Positions 13,571 through 22,649 are shown, counted from the stretch's first letter. The stretch is DNA of 31,093 nt from JAKVJE01 sp047722305 (GCA_047722305.1 JBDNYM010000024.1:1-31093), one strand, 5' to 3'. Made by a program: numbers and translations. Notes: generated from the letters alone by a model not told the origin.

Positions 13571-15178
13571 GTGAAGACGGTGGACCGGACCGGCTGGTGG
13601 CGCACCTTTCCCGCGCAGGTGGCGGCGGTGAGCCTGATCGGCGTGCTGGCGTCGTCGATGGGGTCGTGGATTCCATCGTTCTGGGGGGATGAGGCGGCGA
13701 CCCTGATGTCGGCGCAGCGCTCGCTGCCGAGCCTGTTCCGCATGCTGGGCCACGTCGACGCGGTGCACGGGGCGTCCTACGTGCTGTACCACTGGTGGAT
13801 TCACCTGTTCGGGATGTCGCCGTTCGTAGCCCGTCTGCCTGCCGCCTTGGCGATCGGCGCCGCGGTGCCGGCGGTCATGCTGCTGGCGCGGATGCTGTCC
13901 GGGCCGTCCACGGCGCTGCTGTCGGGCCTCGTCTATGCGTTCCTGCCCCGCACCGTCTACATGGGCGGTCAGGTCCGGTCGTATGCGGGCACAGCGGCGT
14001 TTGCGGTCTGGGCCACGTTCGTCCTGGTGGTCATCATCCGCCGGTACCGCGCCGGGGACCCGATCGCCGTTCCGGGCGGCCGGTGGCGGACGATCGGCCT
14101 GTGGACCGCGTACGGTGCCCTGTTGGCGGCGGGGACGGTGCTGTTCATCTTCCTGTCGCTGCTGGTGATCGCCCACCTGATCGTCATGCTGGTCTACGCA
14201 CGCCGTCGGCTGCTGCCGTGGGCGGTGGCGGTGGCGGTGGTCGGCGGCGTCGCCGCCCCGCTCGTGCTCCTCGCCCGTCAGCAGCGGCAGCAGGTGGCAT
14301 TCCTGGCCCACCGCACCGTCCTCGATGCGGAAACGATGCTGGTGCAGCCGTGGTTCATCACGTGGGGGGTGGCGGTGGCGGGGGGGCTGCTCATCCTGGT
14401 CGCTCTCGTGGGGGCGGTCGGCGCGGTCCGGGCCAGCCGTTGCGCCGGCAGCGGACCGGGGTTGGAGTCGTCGCCGGCTCCGGCCCCGCCGGCGCGGGGG
14501 CCCGGGCCGCGGCGGGCGCGCCCGCGGGGGGGGGTGGGCGCGCCGGGGCTGTTGGGCCCGCGCCACCGGCTGATCGGCAGCTTCCCGTGGATAGGCATCT
14601 ACACGCCGCGCTACCTCTCGTTCTGCACCCCGGCGGCCGCGCTGCTGATGGGGGCCGGCGCGGTGCGGCTGGCGTCGTGGATGCCGGCCCGGCGCGCCCG
14701 GGTGTCGCTGGTGACGATCGGAGCGCTGACGGTCGCCGTTCTGGCTCCCTTCATCGTGATCGCGCGTCAGCCCCACAGCTATGACGAGGCCGACTGGCCC
14801 CAGATCGGAAGCGTCATCGCGGCGCACGCCCGGCCCGGGGATGCGGTGGCCTTCGACGAGGCGGTGCGCCCGTCGCGGCGGCCCCGGCTGGCGATGCGCA
14901 CCTACCCGCAGGACTTCGCCCAGGTGCGGGATGTGACGCTGAAGGTGCCGTTCGACGCGGGCGTGAGCTGGCACGACACCGCCTACAGCATCGCCGGAGC
15001 GGCGGCGCGGGGCCGGCTGCAGAGCGTCGACCGGCTCTGGCTGATCGAGTACGGCACGCCGCCGCACGTCAGCAGGTGGGGGAGGGCGCAGCTCGCCGAG
15101 CTCGGCTTCGTCGTGAGCCACCGGTACGTCCAGCATTCGAGCACGATCTACGAGTACCAGCGGACGAGCACCGGCTGA
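13571..15178 (+). CDS. GT39-like membrane glycosyltransferase
   Basis: Polyprenyl-phosphate-sugar-dependent GT-C enzyme, probably mannosylating or glycosylating exported proteins or glycans. 535 residues from GTG 13571 (GAAGG about 10 bases upstream). Helix 1 is followed by the loop SFWGDEAATL with the paired acids D40-E41 typical of GT39/PMT enzymes, then VLYHWWIHLFGMSPFVARLP and some ten further helices. The C-terminal ~130 residues are soluble (ADWPQIGSVIAAHARPGDAV). Residues about 295-335 are an abnormal Pro/Arg/Gly-rich stretch coded by a GC block containing a G9 run (14526-14534), where compensating frameshifts from sequencing error are likely. Acceptor unknown. Confidence 0.75.
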   Translation: MKTVDRTGWWRTFPAQVAAVSLIGVLASSMGSWIPSFWGDEAATLMSAQRSLPSLFRMLGHVDAVHGASYVLYHWWIHLFGMSPFVARLPAALAIGAAVPAVMLLARMLSGPSTALLSGLVYAFLPRTVYMGGQVRSYAGTAAFAVWATFVLVVIIRRYRAGDPIAVPGGRWRTIGLWTAYGALLAAGTVLFIFLSLLVIAHLIVMLVYARRRLLPWAVAVAVVGGVAAPLVLLARQQRQQVAFLAHRTVLDAETMLVQPWFITWGVAVAGGLLILVALVGAVGAVRASRCAGSGPGLESSPAPAPPARGPGPRRARPRGGVGAPGLLGPRHRLIGSFPWIGIYTPRYLSFCTPAAALLMGAGAVRLASWMPARRARVSLVTIGALTVAVLAPFIVIARQPHSYDEADWPQIGSVIAAHARPGDAVAFDEAVRPSRRPRLAMRTYPQDFAQVRDVTLKVPFDAGVSWHDTAYSIAGAAARGRLQSVDRLWLIEYGTPPHVSRWGRAQLAELGFVVSHRYVQHSSTIYEYQRTSTG

Positions 15179-15374
15179 ACCGGCCGTCCCGCCGCCGAGT
15201 CGCCGAGTCACCGAGCTGCCGGGGAACGCCGAACTCCTGAGTCACACAGCGACACCGCGGCATCCCGCCCGGCGGCCGCATCGGAGGCATCCATTACACT
15301 GGCCGTGCCCCGGCCGCTCGGCGCAGAGACCGGCAGCCGGGTGGCAAAAACAGAGAATGACGAAAGGTATCCGC

Positions 15375-15728
15375 ATGACTTCCGCCCCGCAGTACCCGAA
15401 CCAGGCCGCCGCGAACCAGCAGTACGCCGCGCCCCAGAAGAGCTTCCTGGTCACTTGGCTGCTCGCCCTCCTGCTGGGCACCTTCGGCATCGACCGGTTC
15501 TACCTGGGCAAGATCGGCACCGGCATCGTGAAGCTCATCACGCTGGGAGGCCTGGGCATCTGGACCCTCATCGACATCATCCTCGTGCTCGCCGGCGCGC
15601 AGCACGACAAGCAGGGACGCCCGCTGGAGGGCCGTGAACGTCTGCTCACGGTCGCGATCATCATCACGATCGTCGTCTACGTCCTCGGCGTGGCCGGCAA
15701 CATCTTCCGCCTCACCTCCGGGTCCTGA
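15375..15728 (+). CDS. TM2-domain protein
   Basis: 117 residues from ATG 15375 (AAAGG 8 bases upstream; ATG 15357 is less likely). A Gln/Asn/Ala-rich N-terminus (about 1-25) leads into the TM2 domain: SFLVTWLLALLLGTFGIDRF, then YLGKIGTGIVKLITLGG and IWTLIDIILVL, two helices joined by the DRFYLGK turn that defines the family. A third hydrophobic segment (LTVAIIITIVVYVLGVAG) ends the protein. Function of bacterial TM2 proteins is unknown. It converges on sdhB with a 25-bp gap. Confidence 0.85.
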   Translation: MTSAPQYPNQAAANQQYAAPQKSFLVTWLLALLLGTFGIDRFYLGKIGTGIVKLITLGGLGIWTLIDIILVLAGAQHDKQGRPLEGRERLLTVAIIITIVVYVLGVAGNIFRLTSGS

Positions 15729-15753
15729 GCGCTGCGGCGGGTCGCGGCGCCGG

Positions 15754-16503
15754 TCAGTCGGGCCGGTGCCGCGTGCGGGCCCGCCACCGCTCGTGGTTGA
15801 CCGCGGCGATGGCCGTGAGCGGGATGCCGGCCGGGCACACCTGCACGCACTCCTCGTAGAGGGAGCACGGCCCGAACTCGGCCTCCGCCTGGCCGAGCAT
15901 CGCCTCGGCGCGTTGTCCGCGCTCCTCGCGCCCATAGGGCGTCGTCCCCAGGTGCAGCAGCTTGGCCCCGGCGAAGAGGTTCGCGGAGCCGTTCGGGCAG
16001 GCGGCCACGCAGGCCCCGCATCCGATGCAGGCGGCGAAGTCGAGCGTGGTCTCGGCCTGCTCGTGCGTCACCGGCCGGGCGTCGGCGTCGACGGCGGTGC
16101 CCGCGTCCACCGACACGTATCCGCCGGCCTCCAGCACCCGGTCGAGGGACGAGCGGTCGACGATGAGGTCCCGCACCACCGGGAAGGCCCCGGACCGGAA
16201 CGGCTCGATGCGGACGGTCTGCCCCTCGTGGAAGCTGCGGACGTGCTGCTGGCATGACGGCGTGTGCGGTCGGGGGCCGTGCGGGGTGCCGTCGACGGTG
16301 ACTCCGCACGTGCCGCAGATTCCTTCGCGGCAGTCGGAGTCGAACGCGATCGGCTCCCGGTTCTCAGCGACGAGCCGCTCGTTCAAATGATCGAGCAGTT
16401 CGAGCAGCGTCATCTCGGGGGTGGCGTCGTCGACGTCGAACTGTTCGAAGCGGCCCTCGTCGTCGGGGCCGTCCTGCCTCCAGATCTCCAGTGTCAGGTT
16501 CAT
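15754..16503 (-). CDS. sdhB: Succinate dehydrogenase / fumarate reductase iron-sulfur subunit
   Basis: Carries electrons from the SdhA flavin to the membrane cytochrome b. 249 residues with three cluster regions: [2Fe-2S] CREGICGTCG plus a later C in TPSCQQH; C-I-G-C-G-A-C in AACIGCGACVAACPNG; and CSLYEECVQVCPAGI for the [4Fe-4S]/[3Fe-4S] pair. The ATG at 16503 overlaps the sdhA stop by 4 bp, so it is the last gene of sdhCAB. The length and motif spacing match the sdhCAB-type enzyme of Corynebacterium rather than the E. coli four-subunit form. Confidence 0.95.
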   Translation of the reverse strand: MNLTLEIWRQDGPDDEGRFEQFDVDDATPEMTLLELLDHLNERLVAENREPIAFDSDCREGICGTCGVTVDGTPHGPRPHTPSCQQHVRSFHEGQTVRIEPFRSGAFPVVRDLIVDRSSLDRVLEAGGYVSVDAGTAVDADARPVTHEQAETTLDFAACIGCGACVAACPNGSANLFAGAKLLHLGTTPYGREERGQRAEAMLGQAEAEFGPCSLYEECVQVCPAGIPLTAIAAVNHERWRARTRHRPD

Positions 16504-18479
16504 GATGTCTTGTAGTTCCTTGTCTGCAGGGGGACGGCGCGGAACTGCAGCGCCTCGTCGTGACGGATGTACGCTCCGGCGCTGCCGGGGGCTGACGCCG
16601 GGTCGCGCTCCCACGCCGAGACGGTCGCCCAGTGCTCGTCGTCGCGGGCGGCCTCGCCGTCGCCGAGCGTGTGGTCGACCCGGTAGTGGGCCCCGCACGA
16701 CTCGGTGCGGTCGAGGGCGTCCAGGCACATGAGCCGGCCCAAGTCGAGGTAGTCGGCCACCCGCCCGGCGCGCTCGAGCTCCTGGTTGAGCCGCTCGGCG
16801 TCGCCTACGACCCGCAGATCGGCGTAGAATTCGCCGCGCAGCTGCTCGATCTCGTCCAGGGCGGTCCGCAGCCCCTCGGCCGAGCGCGACACCCCGCAGT
16901 GCGTGTAGAGAATGTCGCCCAGCTGCCGGTGGAACTGGTCGGGCCCGCGGGTGCCGTGGATGTCGACGAGCTGCTGCACGCTGCGGTGCACATCCTCGAC
17001 GGCGGCGGTGACGGCGGGGTCGTCCGGGTCGAGCAACGGCTGCCCGAGTAGGGGCGCCAGGTAGTCGGGGACGGCGTAAGGGAGGGTGAACCAGCCGTCG
17101 ACGCAAGCGGACAGCAGCGAGTTCGCACCCAGCCGGTTCGCGCCGTGGTAGCCCCAGCCGACCTCGCCGCCGACGAACAGCCCGGGGATATTCGACATCT
17201 GGTTGTAGTCGGTCCACAGCCCGCCCATGGTGAAGTGGCAGGCCGGGGCGATGCGCATCGGCACCTGGTAGGGGTCTTCGCCGACGAGGTCTGCATACAT
17301 GCGGATGAGGTTGCCGTAGCGCTCCTCGACGCCGTCGTGGCCCAGGCGCTCGATGGCGTCGCGCAGGTCGAGGTAGACGGCGTTGTGCTGCGGCCCGACG
17401 CCGAAGCCGGCGTTGATACGCTCCAGGGCGGCGCGGCTGGCGACGTCGCGGGGCACGAGGTTGCCGAAAGCCGGGTAACGGCGCTCCAGGAAGTAGTCGC
17501 GCTCGGTCTCGGGGATGTCGGCGGGCGGGCGGTCGTCGCCGGCCCGTTGCGGCACCCAGATGCGGGCGTCGTTGCGAAGCGACTCGCTCATCAGCGTGGT
17601 CTTCGACTGCCAGGGGGCGTTGAGCGGGATGGCCGTGGGATGGAACTGAACGAACGACGGGTTGGCGAGAAGGGCGCCGCGGCGGTGGGCGCGGAAGGCG
17701 GCGGTGGCATTCGAGTTGCGGGCCAGCGTGGTGCGGAAGTAGACGTTACCGTACCCGCCGGTGGCGAGCACGACGGCGTGCCCCAGATAGGGGCGGATCT
17801 CTCCGGTCACGAGGTCGCGCACCACCACGCCGCGGGCTACGCCGTCCTTGACGATGAGGTCGAGCATCTCGGACTTGCGGTGCAGGGCGACCGTCCCGCG
17901 CGCCACCTGCCGCAGCAGGGCCTGTGAGGCGGCGATCTCCAGCTGCTGCCCGGTCTGCCCTCGCGTGTAGTAGGTGCGGGACACCTGGACGCCACCGAAC
18001 GAGCGGGTGGCGAGCTGCCCCCCGTACTCGCGGGCGAACGGGGCGCCGATGGCGTTCATGTGGTCGACGACGCGGATCGACTCTTCGGCCAGCCGGTAGC
18101 AGTCGGCCTCGCGGGCGCGGAAGTCGCCGCCCTTGACCGTGTCCTTCACGAACCGTGCCACCGAGTCGTTGTCCACCTTGCGGGCGCGGGCGGAGTTGAT
18201 GCCGCCCTGGGCGGCGACGCTGTGCGCGCGTCGGGGGGCGTCATGGAAGCTGAAATTCTCGACGTGGTAGCCGAGCTCGCCCAGCGCGGCGGCGCAGCCG
18301 GCCCCGGCCAGTCCGGTGCCGACCACGATGACGGTGAACTGCCGCCGGTTCGCCGGGGTGATGAGCCGGTAGTGCAGCCGGCGGTCGTCCCACGCCTGCG
18401 CGACGGGGATGCCGGGGTCGGGGAGGTGCGGGTCCAGCGGCGTCCCGATGCGGACGCCGGGGGTCGTGGCGGCGGTCAT
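16500..18479 (-). CDS. sdhA: Succinate dehydrogenase / fumarate reductase flavoprotein subunit
   Basis: Oxidises succinate to fumarate at a covalently bound FAD. 659 residues from ATG 18479. FAD Rossmann motif VIVVGTGLAGAGCAAALGEL (about 50-69); flavin-linking His86 in RRAHSVAAQGGINSA; substrate-site segments NPSFVQFHPTAIP, PRDVASRA and APACHFTMGGLWTD; then a helical C-terminal domain. It overlaps sdhC (18476-18479) and sdhB (16500-16503) by 4 bp each. The same strand is open far upstream in frame, but conserved sequence starts here. Confidence 0.96.
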   Translation of the reverse strand: MTAATTPGVRIGTPLDPHLPDPGIPVAQAWDDRRLHYRLITPANRRQFTVIVVGTGLAGAGCAAALGELGYHVENFSFHDAPRRAHSVAAQGGINSARARKVDNDSVARFVKDTVKGGDFRAREADCYRLAEESIRVVDHMNAIGAPFAREYGGQLATRSFGGVQVSRTYYTRGQTGQQLEIAASQALLRQVARGTVALHRKSEMLDLIVKDGVARGVVVRDLVTGEIRPYLGHAVVLATGGYGNVYFRTTLARNSNATAAFRAHRRGALLANPSFVQFHPTAIPLNAPWQSKTTLMSESLRNDARIWVPQRAGDDRPPADIPETERDYFLERRYPAFGNLVPRDVASRAALERINAGFGVGPQHNAVYLDLRDAIERLGHDGVEERYGNLIRMYADLVGEDPYQVPMRIAPACHFTMGGLWTDYNQMSNIPGLFVGGEVGWGYHGANRLGANSLLSACVDGWFTLPYAVPDYLAPLLGQPLLDPDDPAVTAAVEDVHRSVQQLVDIHGTRGPDQFHRQLGDILYTHCGVSRSAEGLRTALDEIEQLRGEFYADLRVVGDAERLNQELERAGRVADYLDLGRLMCLDALDRTESCGAHYRVDHTLGDGEAARDDEHWATVSAWERDPASAPGSAGAYIRHDEALQFRAVPLQTRNYKTS

Positions 18480-19225
18480 GAGATCATCCCCGTCCAGACC
18501 GCGATGGGGATGCTGATGTTGCCGACCATGATGACGAGGGCGACGACGGAGCAGACGATCGCGGCGATCTGGCGGAACCGCTTTCCGGTCGCCCCCAGGT
18601 CGTTGATGGCGAGCCAGAGCCCGTGGAACAGGTGGGCGCCCAGCAGCGCCATGGCCAGGATGTAGAAGGCGGCGACGACCGGGCGCTGGAAGCTGGCGAT
18701 GAGGTTCTGATAGGCGTAGCTCACGCCGGCGCCGGCCTCGCGGAATCCGTCCGGAGCGGCCGGGCGGGTGCCGAAGGTCAGGTCGAGCACGTGGAAGACG
18801 ACGAACAGCGCCAGGACGGTGCCGGTCACCGGCATCGTCCTGGCGGTGAACGACTTGACGCCCCTGCGCGCGAACTTCCCCCGCGAGTGCTTGGCCCGGT
18901 ACGAGAGCACGACGGCCGACCAGACGTGAGCGACCAGGCAGAGGGCCAGCACGCCTCCGACCACCCACAGCAGCGTGGTCTCGGGCAGCACCGGCACCAG
19001 GAAGGTGCGCAGCCAGACCGCGTACGAGTTGAACGCCTCGGCGCCCTCGTACACCTTCAGGTTGCCGAGCATGTGCACGAACACGAAGGCGCCCAGGATG
19101 AGCCCGCTGATCGCCATCGTCTGCTTCAGCGCGAAGCTGGATGGACGCGGCGGCGGAGTGAGCGCACTGGGGCCGTCCTGCACCGTGCGGGGCTCTCCGC
19201 GTCGTGGAGCCGTGGTCTGGGTCAT
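18476..19225 (-). CDS. sdhC: Succinate dehydrogenase cytochrome b558 subunit
   Basis: Membrane anchor that takes electrons to menaquinone. 249 residues; ATG 19225 is chosen over 19252 because GGGAGG lies 4 bases upstream. After a polar ~35-residue N-terminus come five helices with histidines on four of them (GAFVFVHMLGNL, LVAHVWSAVV, FVVFHVLDL, LLGAHLFHGLW), the expected ligands of two hemes b in this single-anchor, diheme family. First gene of sdhCAB. Confidence 0.92.
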   Translation of the reverse strand: MTQTTAPRRGEPRTVQDGPSALTPPPRPSSFALKQTMAISGLILGAFVFVHMLGNLKVYEGAEAFNSYAVWLRTFLVPVLPETTLLWVVGGVLALCLVAHVWSAVVLSYRAKHSRGKFARRGVKSFTARTMPVTGTVLALFVVFHVLDLTFGTRPAAPDGFREAGAGVSYAYQNLIASFQRPVVAAFYILAMALLGAHLFHGLWLAINDLGATGKRFRQIAAIVCSVVALVIMVGNISIPIAVWTGMIS

Positions 19226-19253
19226 GTCGCCTCCCACCTGGAATGTCATCATG

Positions 19254-19259
19254 AGTATA
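19254..19259 (-). promoter_or_regulatory. Probable -10 of the sdhCAB promoter
   Basis: TATACT on the minus strand, 28 bases upstream of the sdhC ATG, in an otherwise GC-rich gap. No convincing -35 is seen at the proper distance. Confidence 0.4.
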
Positions 19260-19364
19260 GTTTTCGGCGCCTCCGGGTGCGGGAGCGACGCGGATCCATT
19301 CGCCTGCGGGCAGGGGCGGGGCGAGGGCGGGGAGGGCAGTCCCGGCGCTCATTCCGGATTTTCC

Positions 19365-19387
19365 CATCGGGTGTTCAAGTCCCGATG
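19365..19387 (+). other. tRNA T-arm-like hairpin upstream of the MarP-like gene
   Basis: CATCGGG and CCCGATG form a perfect 7-bp stem around the loop TGTTCAAGT. TTCAAGTCCCG is identical to part of the T-arm of the tRNA-His at 2237-2310. No acceptor, D or anticodon arm can be found, so it is not a tRNA gene. It may be a tRNA-derived scar or a chance 5'-UTR structure 45 bases before the GTG start. Confidence 0.35.
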
Positions 19388-19431
19388 CCAGAATTCGACT
19401 GATTTCATCCCTTGAAGCGAAGGCGGCGGGC

Positions 19432-20607
19432 GTGTTCGATGCGGTCCTGGTGGTGCTGCTGATCCTGGCGGCGGTCATCGGGTACCAGCAGGGCCTGATC
19501 CGCAGCCTCGCGGCACTGCTCGGGATGATCGTCGGCGGGGTGATCGCCTTCGCCGTCGTCCCCTCGCTGGTCGTGTCGGTGCAGAACTCCCCGGTGAGCA
19601 TCCTCATGATCCCGATGGCGATCCTGCTCTCGCTGCTGCTGGGCCGTCTGCTGGGGTCGTTCGTGGGGCGGCTGCTGCATCGGGGGGCGGTGACGGCCAA
19701 GATCGGCCTGTTCGACCGGATGATCGGCGCAGCCGCCCACGTGGTGGTGTTCGCCGTGGTCATCGCGGTGGTGAGCGCGTCGCTGACGACGCTCGGCAAC
19801 AGCCAGCTCACCATCGCGGTGACCAACTCCCGCGTCGTGGCGGCCGTCAACGGCTTCCTTCCCACCAAGGTGCGGCAGCAGATCGCGGCCTGGCAGTCGG
19901 CGCTGACCGAGTCGGAGCTGCCGCGGGTCCTGGACGCGATCGGCGGGCTGACCACCAACCCGGAGCTGCCGCAGGACCAGGCGGCGACCGCGGCGCAGCA
20001 GAATGCGGCTGCCTCGGTGGTGCGGATCAGCGGCGTCGCCTCGGCGTGCAACGACGTGCAGACCGGCAGCGGCTTCGTGGTGTCGCGCAACCGGGTGGTG
20101 ACGAACGCCCACGTGGTCGCCGGGGTGACGGACCCGGTGGTCGAGAGCCGGAGCGGGCAGTCGGCGCGCGGCCGGGTGGTGTCCTTCGACCCGGCCCGCG
20201 ACCTGGCGGTCATCGCGGTGGAGTCGCTGAACGTGCCGTCCCTGGAGCTCGCTGCGGCGGCCACTCCGGGGGAGACCGCGGCGGTGCAGGGGTACCCCTT
20301 CGGCGGCCCGTTCGTGTCCCGCGCGGCGACGGTGCTCAACGCGAGTACTGTCTCGGTCGCCGATATCTACGGCGCGGGCCAGTACCAGCGCCACATCTAC
20401 ACGCTGGCGGCGGATGTGCAGCCGGGCAACTCCGGGGGCCCGCTGCTCGACGGCACGGGCGACGTCCTCGGGGTCGTGTTCGCCAAAGACAAGACGTTGG
20501 GCAACGTCGGCTACGCCCTCACCGACCAGGAACTGGCGGCGGTTGCCTCGGCGGCCCCCACTGAGATGGCGACCGTGTCGACGCAGAGCTGCCGGACGGC
20601 CGGGTAG
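19432..20607 (+). CDS. MarP-like membrane serine protease (CvpA-type helices plus trypsin-like domain)
   Basis: Periplasmic-side protease for acid/oxidative stress tolerance and cell-wall hydrolase activation, by analogy to mycobacterial MarP. 391 residues from GTG 19432. Four helices occupy about 1-125 (CvpA-like), followed by a linker and a chymotrypsin-fold domain: triad H227 in VTNAHVVAG, D257 in ARDLAVIAV, S334 in VQPGNSGGPLLD. C206 and C387 sit where MarP forms its redox-sensitive disulfide. The gene is monocistronic, divergent from sdhCAB and convergent with serA. The physiological role is inferred from the family. Confidence 0.9.
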   Translation: MFDAVLVVLLILAAVIGYQQGLIRSLAALLGMIVGGVIAFAVVPSLVVSVQNSPVSILMIPMAILLSLLLGRLLGSFVGRLLHRGAVTAKIGLFDRMIGAAAHVVVFAVVIAVVSASLTTLGNSQLTIAVTNSRVVAAVNGFLPTKVRQQIAAWQSALTESELPRVLDAIGGLTTNPELPQDQAATAAQQNAAASVVRISGVASACNDVQTGSGFVVSRNRVVTNAHVVAGVTDPVVESRSGQSARGRVVSFDPARDLAVIAVESLNVPSLELAAAATPGETAAVQGYPFGGPFVSRAATVLNASTVSVADIYGAGQYQRHIYTLAADVQPGNSGGPLLDGTGDVLGVVFAKDKTLGNVGYALTDQELAAVASAAPTEMATVSTQSCRTAG

Positions 20608-20678
20608 CGGGCGCCGGCCCGGCCAGGGCGCGGCGCGGGTGCCGGTCAGGGCGCGGACGGCAGGGCCGGTGAGCCCGG

Positions 20679-21881
20679 TCAGCCCATCACCCGCACGCTG
20701 ATGCTCTCCGGCATCTCGCGCAGGGCGTCCAGCACCTTCTCGTCGACCCAGGACGAGACGTCCGTGACCGCGTAGCCGATCTCGCCCCAGGTGCCGAGCA
20801 CCTGCGAGTCGATGTTGACGCCCAGGTCGCCGTAGAGCCGGTTCGTCTTGGCGAGCACGCCCGGGACGTTGCGGTGCAGGAACCCGATGCGGTGCAGGCC
20901 GTCGTGCCAGGGCGGCAGGGTGACGCCGGGCACGTTGACGCTGAGGTCGGTGCGGCCCTCCTTGAGGAAGTCGATGAGCTTTCCCGCCACGAACTCGCCG
21001 ATGCCGTGCTGCGCCTCCAGCGTCGATCCGCCGACGTGGGGGGTGAGGATGACGTTCGGGAACTCCTGCAGCGGGGACGAGAACGCGTCGCCGCGCTTCT
21101 TGGGCTCGGTCGGGTACACGTCGATGGCTGCGCCGCCGAGGTGTCCGCTGGCGAGCGACTCGCACAGCGCGGCGAGGTCGATGACGAATCCGCGCGAGAT
21201 GTTGAGGAACTTCGCCCCCTCCTTCATCTGCGAGAACTCGGTGGCGCCGAAGAAGCCGGTGTTCTCGGGGCGTCCGTCCACGTGCACGGTGACGACGTCG
21301 GCCTCGGCGAGCAGCTCGGGCAGGGTGTGCTTGCGCTCGGCGTTGCCGAGGGCGAGCTTCTCCTGGATGTCGTAGAAGATGACGCGCATGCCCAGCGCCT
21401 CGGCCACGACGGACAGCTGGGCGCCGATGTTGCCGTAGCCGATGATGCCGAGGGTGTGCCCGCGCACCTCGTGCGAGCCGTCGGCGGTCTTGTCCCAGAC
21501 GCCGGCGTGCATCCTGCGGTCGCGCTCGGGGATGTGCCGCATGAGCAGGATGAGCTCGCCCACGACCAGTTCCACCACGGAGCGCGTGTTCGAGTAGGGG
21601 GCGTTGAAGACGGTCACTCCGTGCTGGGCGGCCGCGGTCAGATCGATCTGGTTCGTGCCGATGCAGAACGCGCCGATGCCGATCAGATCGGGGGCGCTGG
21701 CGAGGACGCGCTCGGTGACGTGGGTCTTCGATCGGATGCCCAGGAGGTTGATGCCGGGGAGGCGGGCGATGAGCTCGTCCTCGTCGAGGGCGCCGGTGAG
21801 CGTCTCGACCTCGATGCCGCGGCTCTTCAGCCGGGTGACGGCGGTGGGATGGATGTTCTCGAGCAGTAGGGCCTTGATCAC
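20679..21881 (-). CDS. serA: D-3-phosphoglycerate dehydrogenase
   Basis: First committed step of serine synthesis: NAD-dependent oxidation of 3-phosphoglycerate. 400 residues from GTG 21881 (MIKALLLENIHPTAV when initiated with Met); the frame is open further upstream but conserved sequence begins here. LLGIRSKTHVTERVL and IGAFCIGTNQIDL are of the E. coli-type short SerA. The NAD motif is GIIGYGNIGAQLS. Catalytic Arg is in NISRGFVID, Glu in VYPTEPK and His in LTPHVGGST. A single C-terminal ACT domain (from HRNVPGVLAKTNRLYGDLG) is the expected serine-feedback site. No Shine-Dalgarno is obvious; the message may be leaderless. Divergent from msrA. Confidence 0.94.
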   Translation of the reverse strand: MIKALLLENIHPTAVTRLKSRGIEVETLTGALDEDELIARLPGINLLGIRSKTHVTERVLASAPDLIGIGAFCIGTNQIDLTAAAQHGVTVFNAPYSNTRSVVELVVGELILLMRHIPERDRRMHAGVWDKTADGSHEVRGHTLGIIGYGNIGAQLSVVAEALGMRVIFYDIQEKLALGNAERKHTLPELLAEADVVTVHVDGRPENTGFFGATEFSQMKEGAKFLNISRGFVIDLAALCESLASGHLGGAAIDVYPTEPKKRGDAFSSPLQEFPNVILTPHVGGSTLEAQHGIGEFVAGKLIDFLKEGRTDLSVNVPGVTLPPWHDGLHRIGFLHRNVPGVLAKTNRLYGDLGVNIDSQVLGTWGEIGYAVTDVSSWVDEKVLDALREMPESISVRVMG

Positions 21882-21972
21882 CCGTTCGAGTTTACTCGCG
21901 TGTAGCCTGGTCGGGTCTCTAACGAGAACCCTGTCCTGGCCGTCGTATCGGCCGGTCCGAGAGGAGCCCGAC

Positions 21973-22497
21973 ATGTCCGAGGTATACACGCTCGCGGGAG
22001 GATGCTTCTGGTGCCTGGATGCGTCGTTCAGCCAGGTGCACGGCGTCATCGGGGTCGACTGCGGGTATACGGGTGGAACGGTGCCGAACCCCACCTACCA
22101 GCAGGTCTGCACCAACACCACCGGTCATGCCGAGGCGGTGCAGATCGAGTTCGATCCGGAGCAACTGCCGCCGGACGTGCTGCTGGACATGTTCTTCACC
22201 GTCCACGATCCGACGACGCTGAACCGGCAGGGCGACGACGTGGGCACCCAGTACCGGTCGGCGATGTTCTACACCGATGACGCCCAGCGCGAGCGCTTCA
22301 CCGCGGCTCGCGACCGGGCCGCCCGGGTCTGGGATGTCCCGATCGTCACCGAGATCGCGCCCCTGGCCGAGTTCTTCCGGGCGGAGGAGTACCACCAGGA
22401 CTACTTCGCCAAGAACCCGGAGCAGTCGTACTGCCGCTTGGTCGTGTCGAAGAAGGTCGCGGCGGTCCGCAGTGCGTTTGCCGACTACGTCGGCTGA
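21973..22497 (+). CDS. msrA: Peptide-methionine (S)-S-oxide reductase
   Basis: Repairs oxidised methionine, S epimer, in the cytoplasm. 174 residues from ATG 21973, with GAGGAG 6 bases upstream. The catalytic motif is GGCFWC (C11 nucleophile, C14), followed by GYTGGTVPNPTYQQV and GHAEAVQIEFDP, the substrate and structural motifs of the family, and the tail segment EYHQDYFAKNPEQSYC with a possible recycling cysteine. Divergent from serA with a 91-bp gap; a strong hairpin lies downstream before ssb. Confidence 0.95.
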   Translation: MSEVYTLAGGCFWCLDASFSQVHGVIGVDCGYTGGTVPNPTYQQVCTNTTGHAEAVQIEFDPEQLPPDVLLDMFFTVHDPTTLNRQGDDVGTQYRSAMFYTDDAQRERFTAARDRAARVWDVPIVTEIAPLAEFFRAEEYHQDYFAKNPEQSYCRLVVSKKVAAVRSAFADYVG

Positions 22498-22619
22498 CGG
22501 CGGGGCGCCGGACGACGGCGGTCTGATGCGCTGACTGAGTTTCCACAGCCGCGCTCCACGCTGTTGTTTCCATTCTGATGCGGAGGCCCGGAGCGCTCCG
22601 CCCAGGGAGCCCTCATCCT

Positions 22620-22649
22620 GGGGGCGGATCGCAATCGCGACCCGCCCCC
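22620..22649 (+). terminator. Strong GC hairpin between msrA and ssb
   Basis: GGGGGCGG (22620-22627) pairs perfectly with CCGCCCCC (22642-22649). Above one A/C mismatch, TCGC (22629-22632) pairs with GCGA (22637-22640) around the tetraloop AATC. It ends only 15 bases before the ssb ATG and no U-run follows. It may terminate msrA transcription or, if in the ssb leader, act as a 5'-UTR element next to the ribosome site (GAGAGAGG). The preceding 120 bases contain no gene. Confidence 0.6.

Noticed and set aside
19300..19390. A complete tRNA gene upstream of the MarP-like gene
   Set aside because: Only the T-arm-like hairpin is present; no matching acceptor or anticodon arm was found.
18480..20339. 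Open extension upstream of sdhA antisense to the protease gene
   Set aside because: It overlaps sdhC and the MarP-like gene; SdhA homology starts at ATG 18479, coupled to sdhC.
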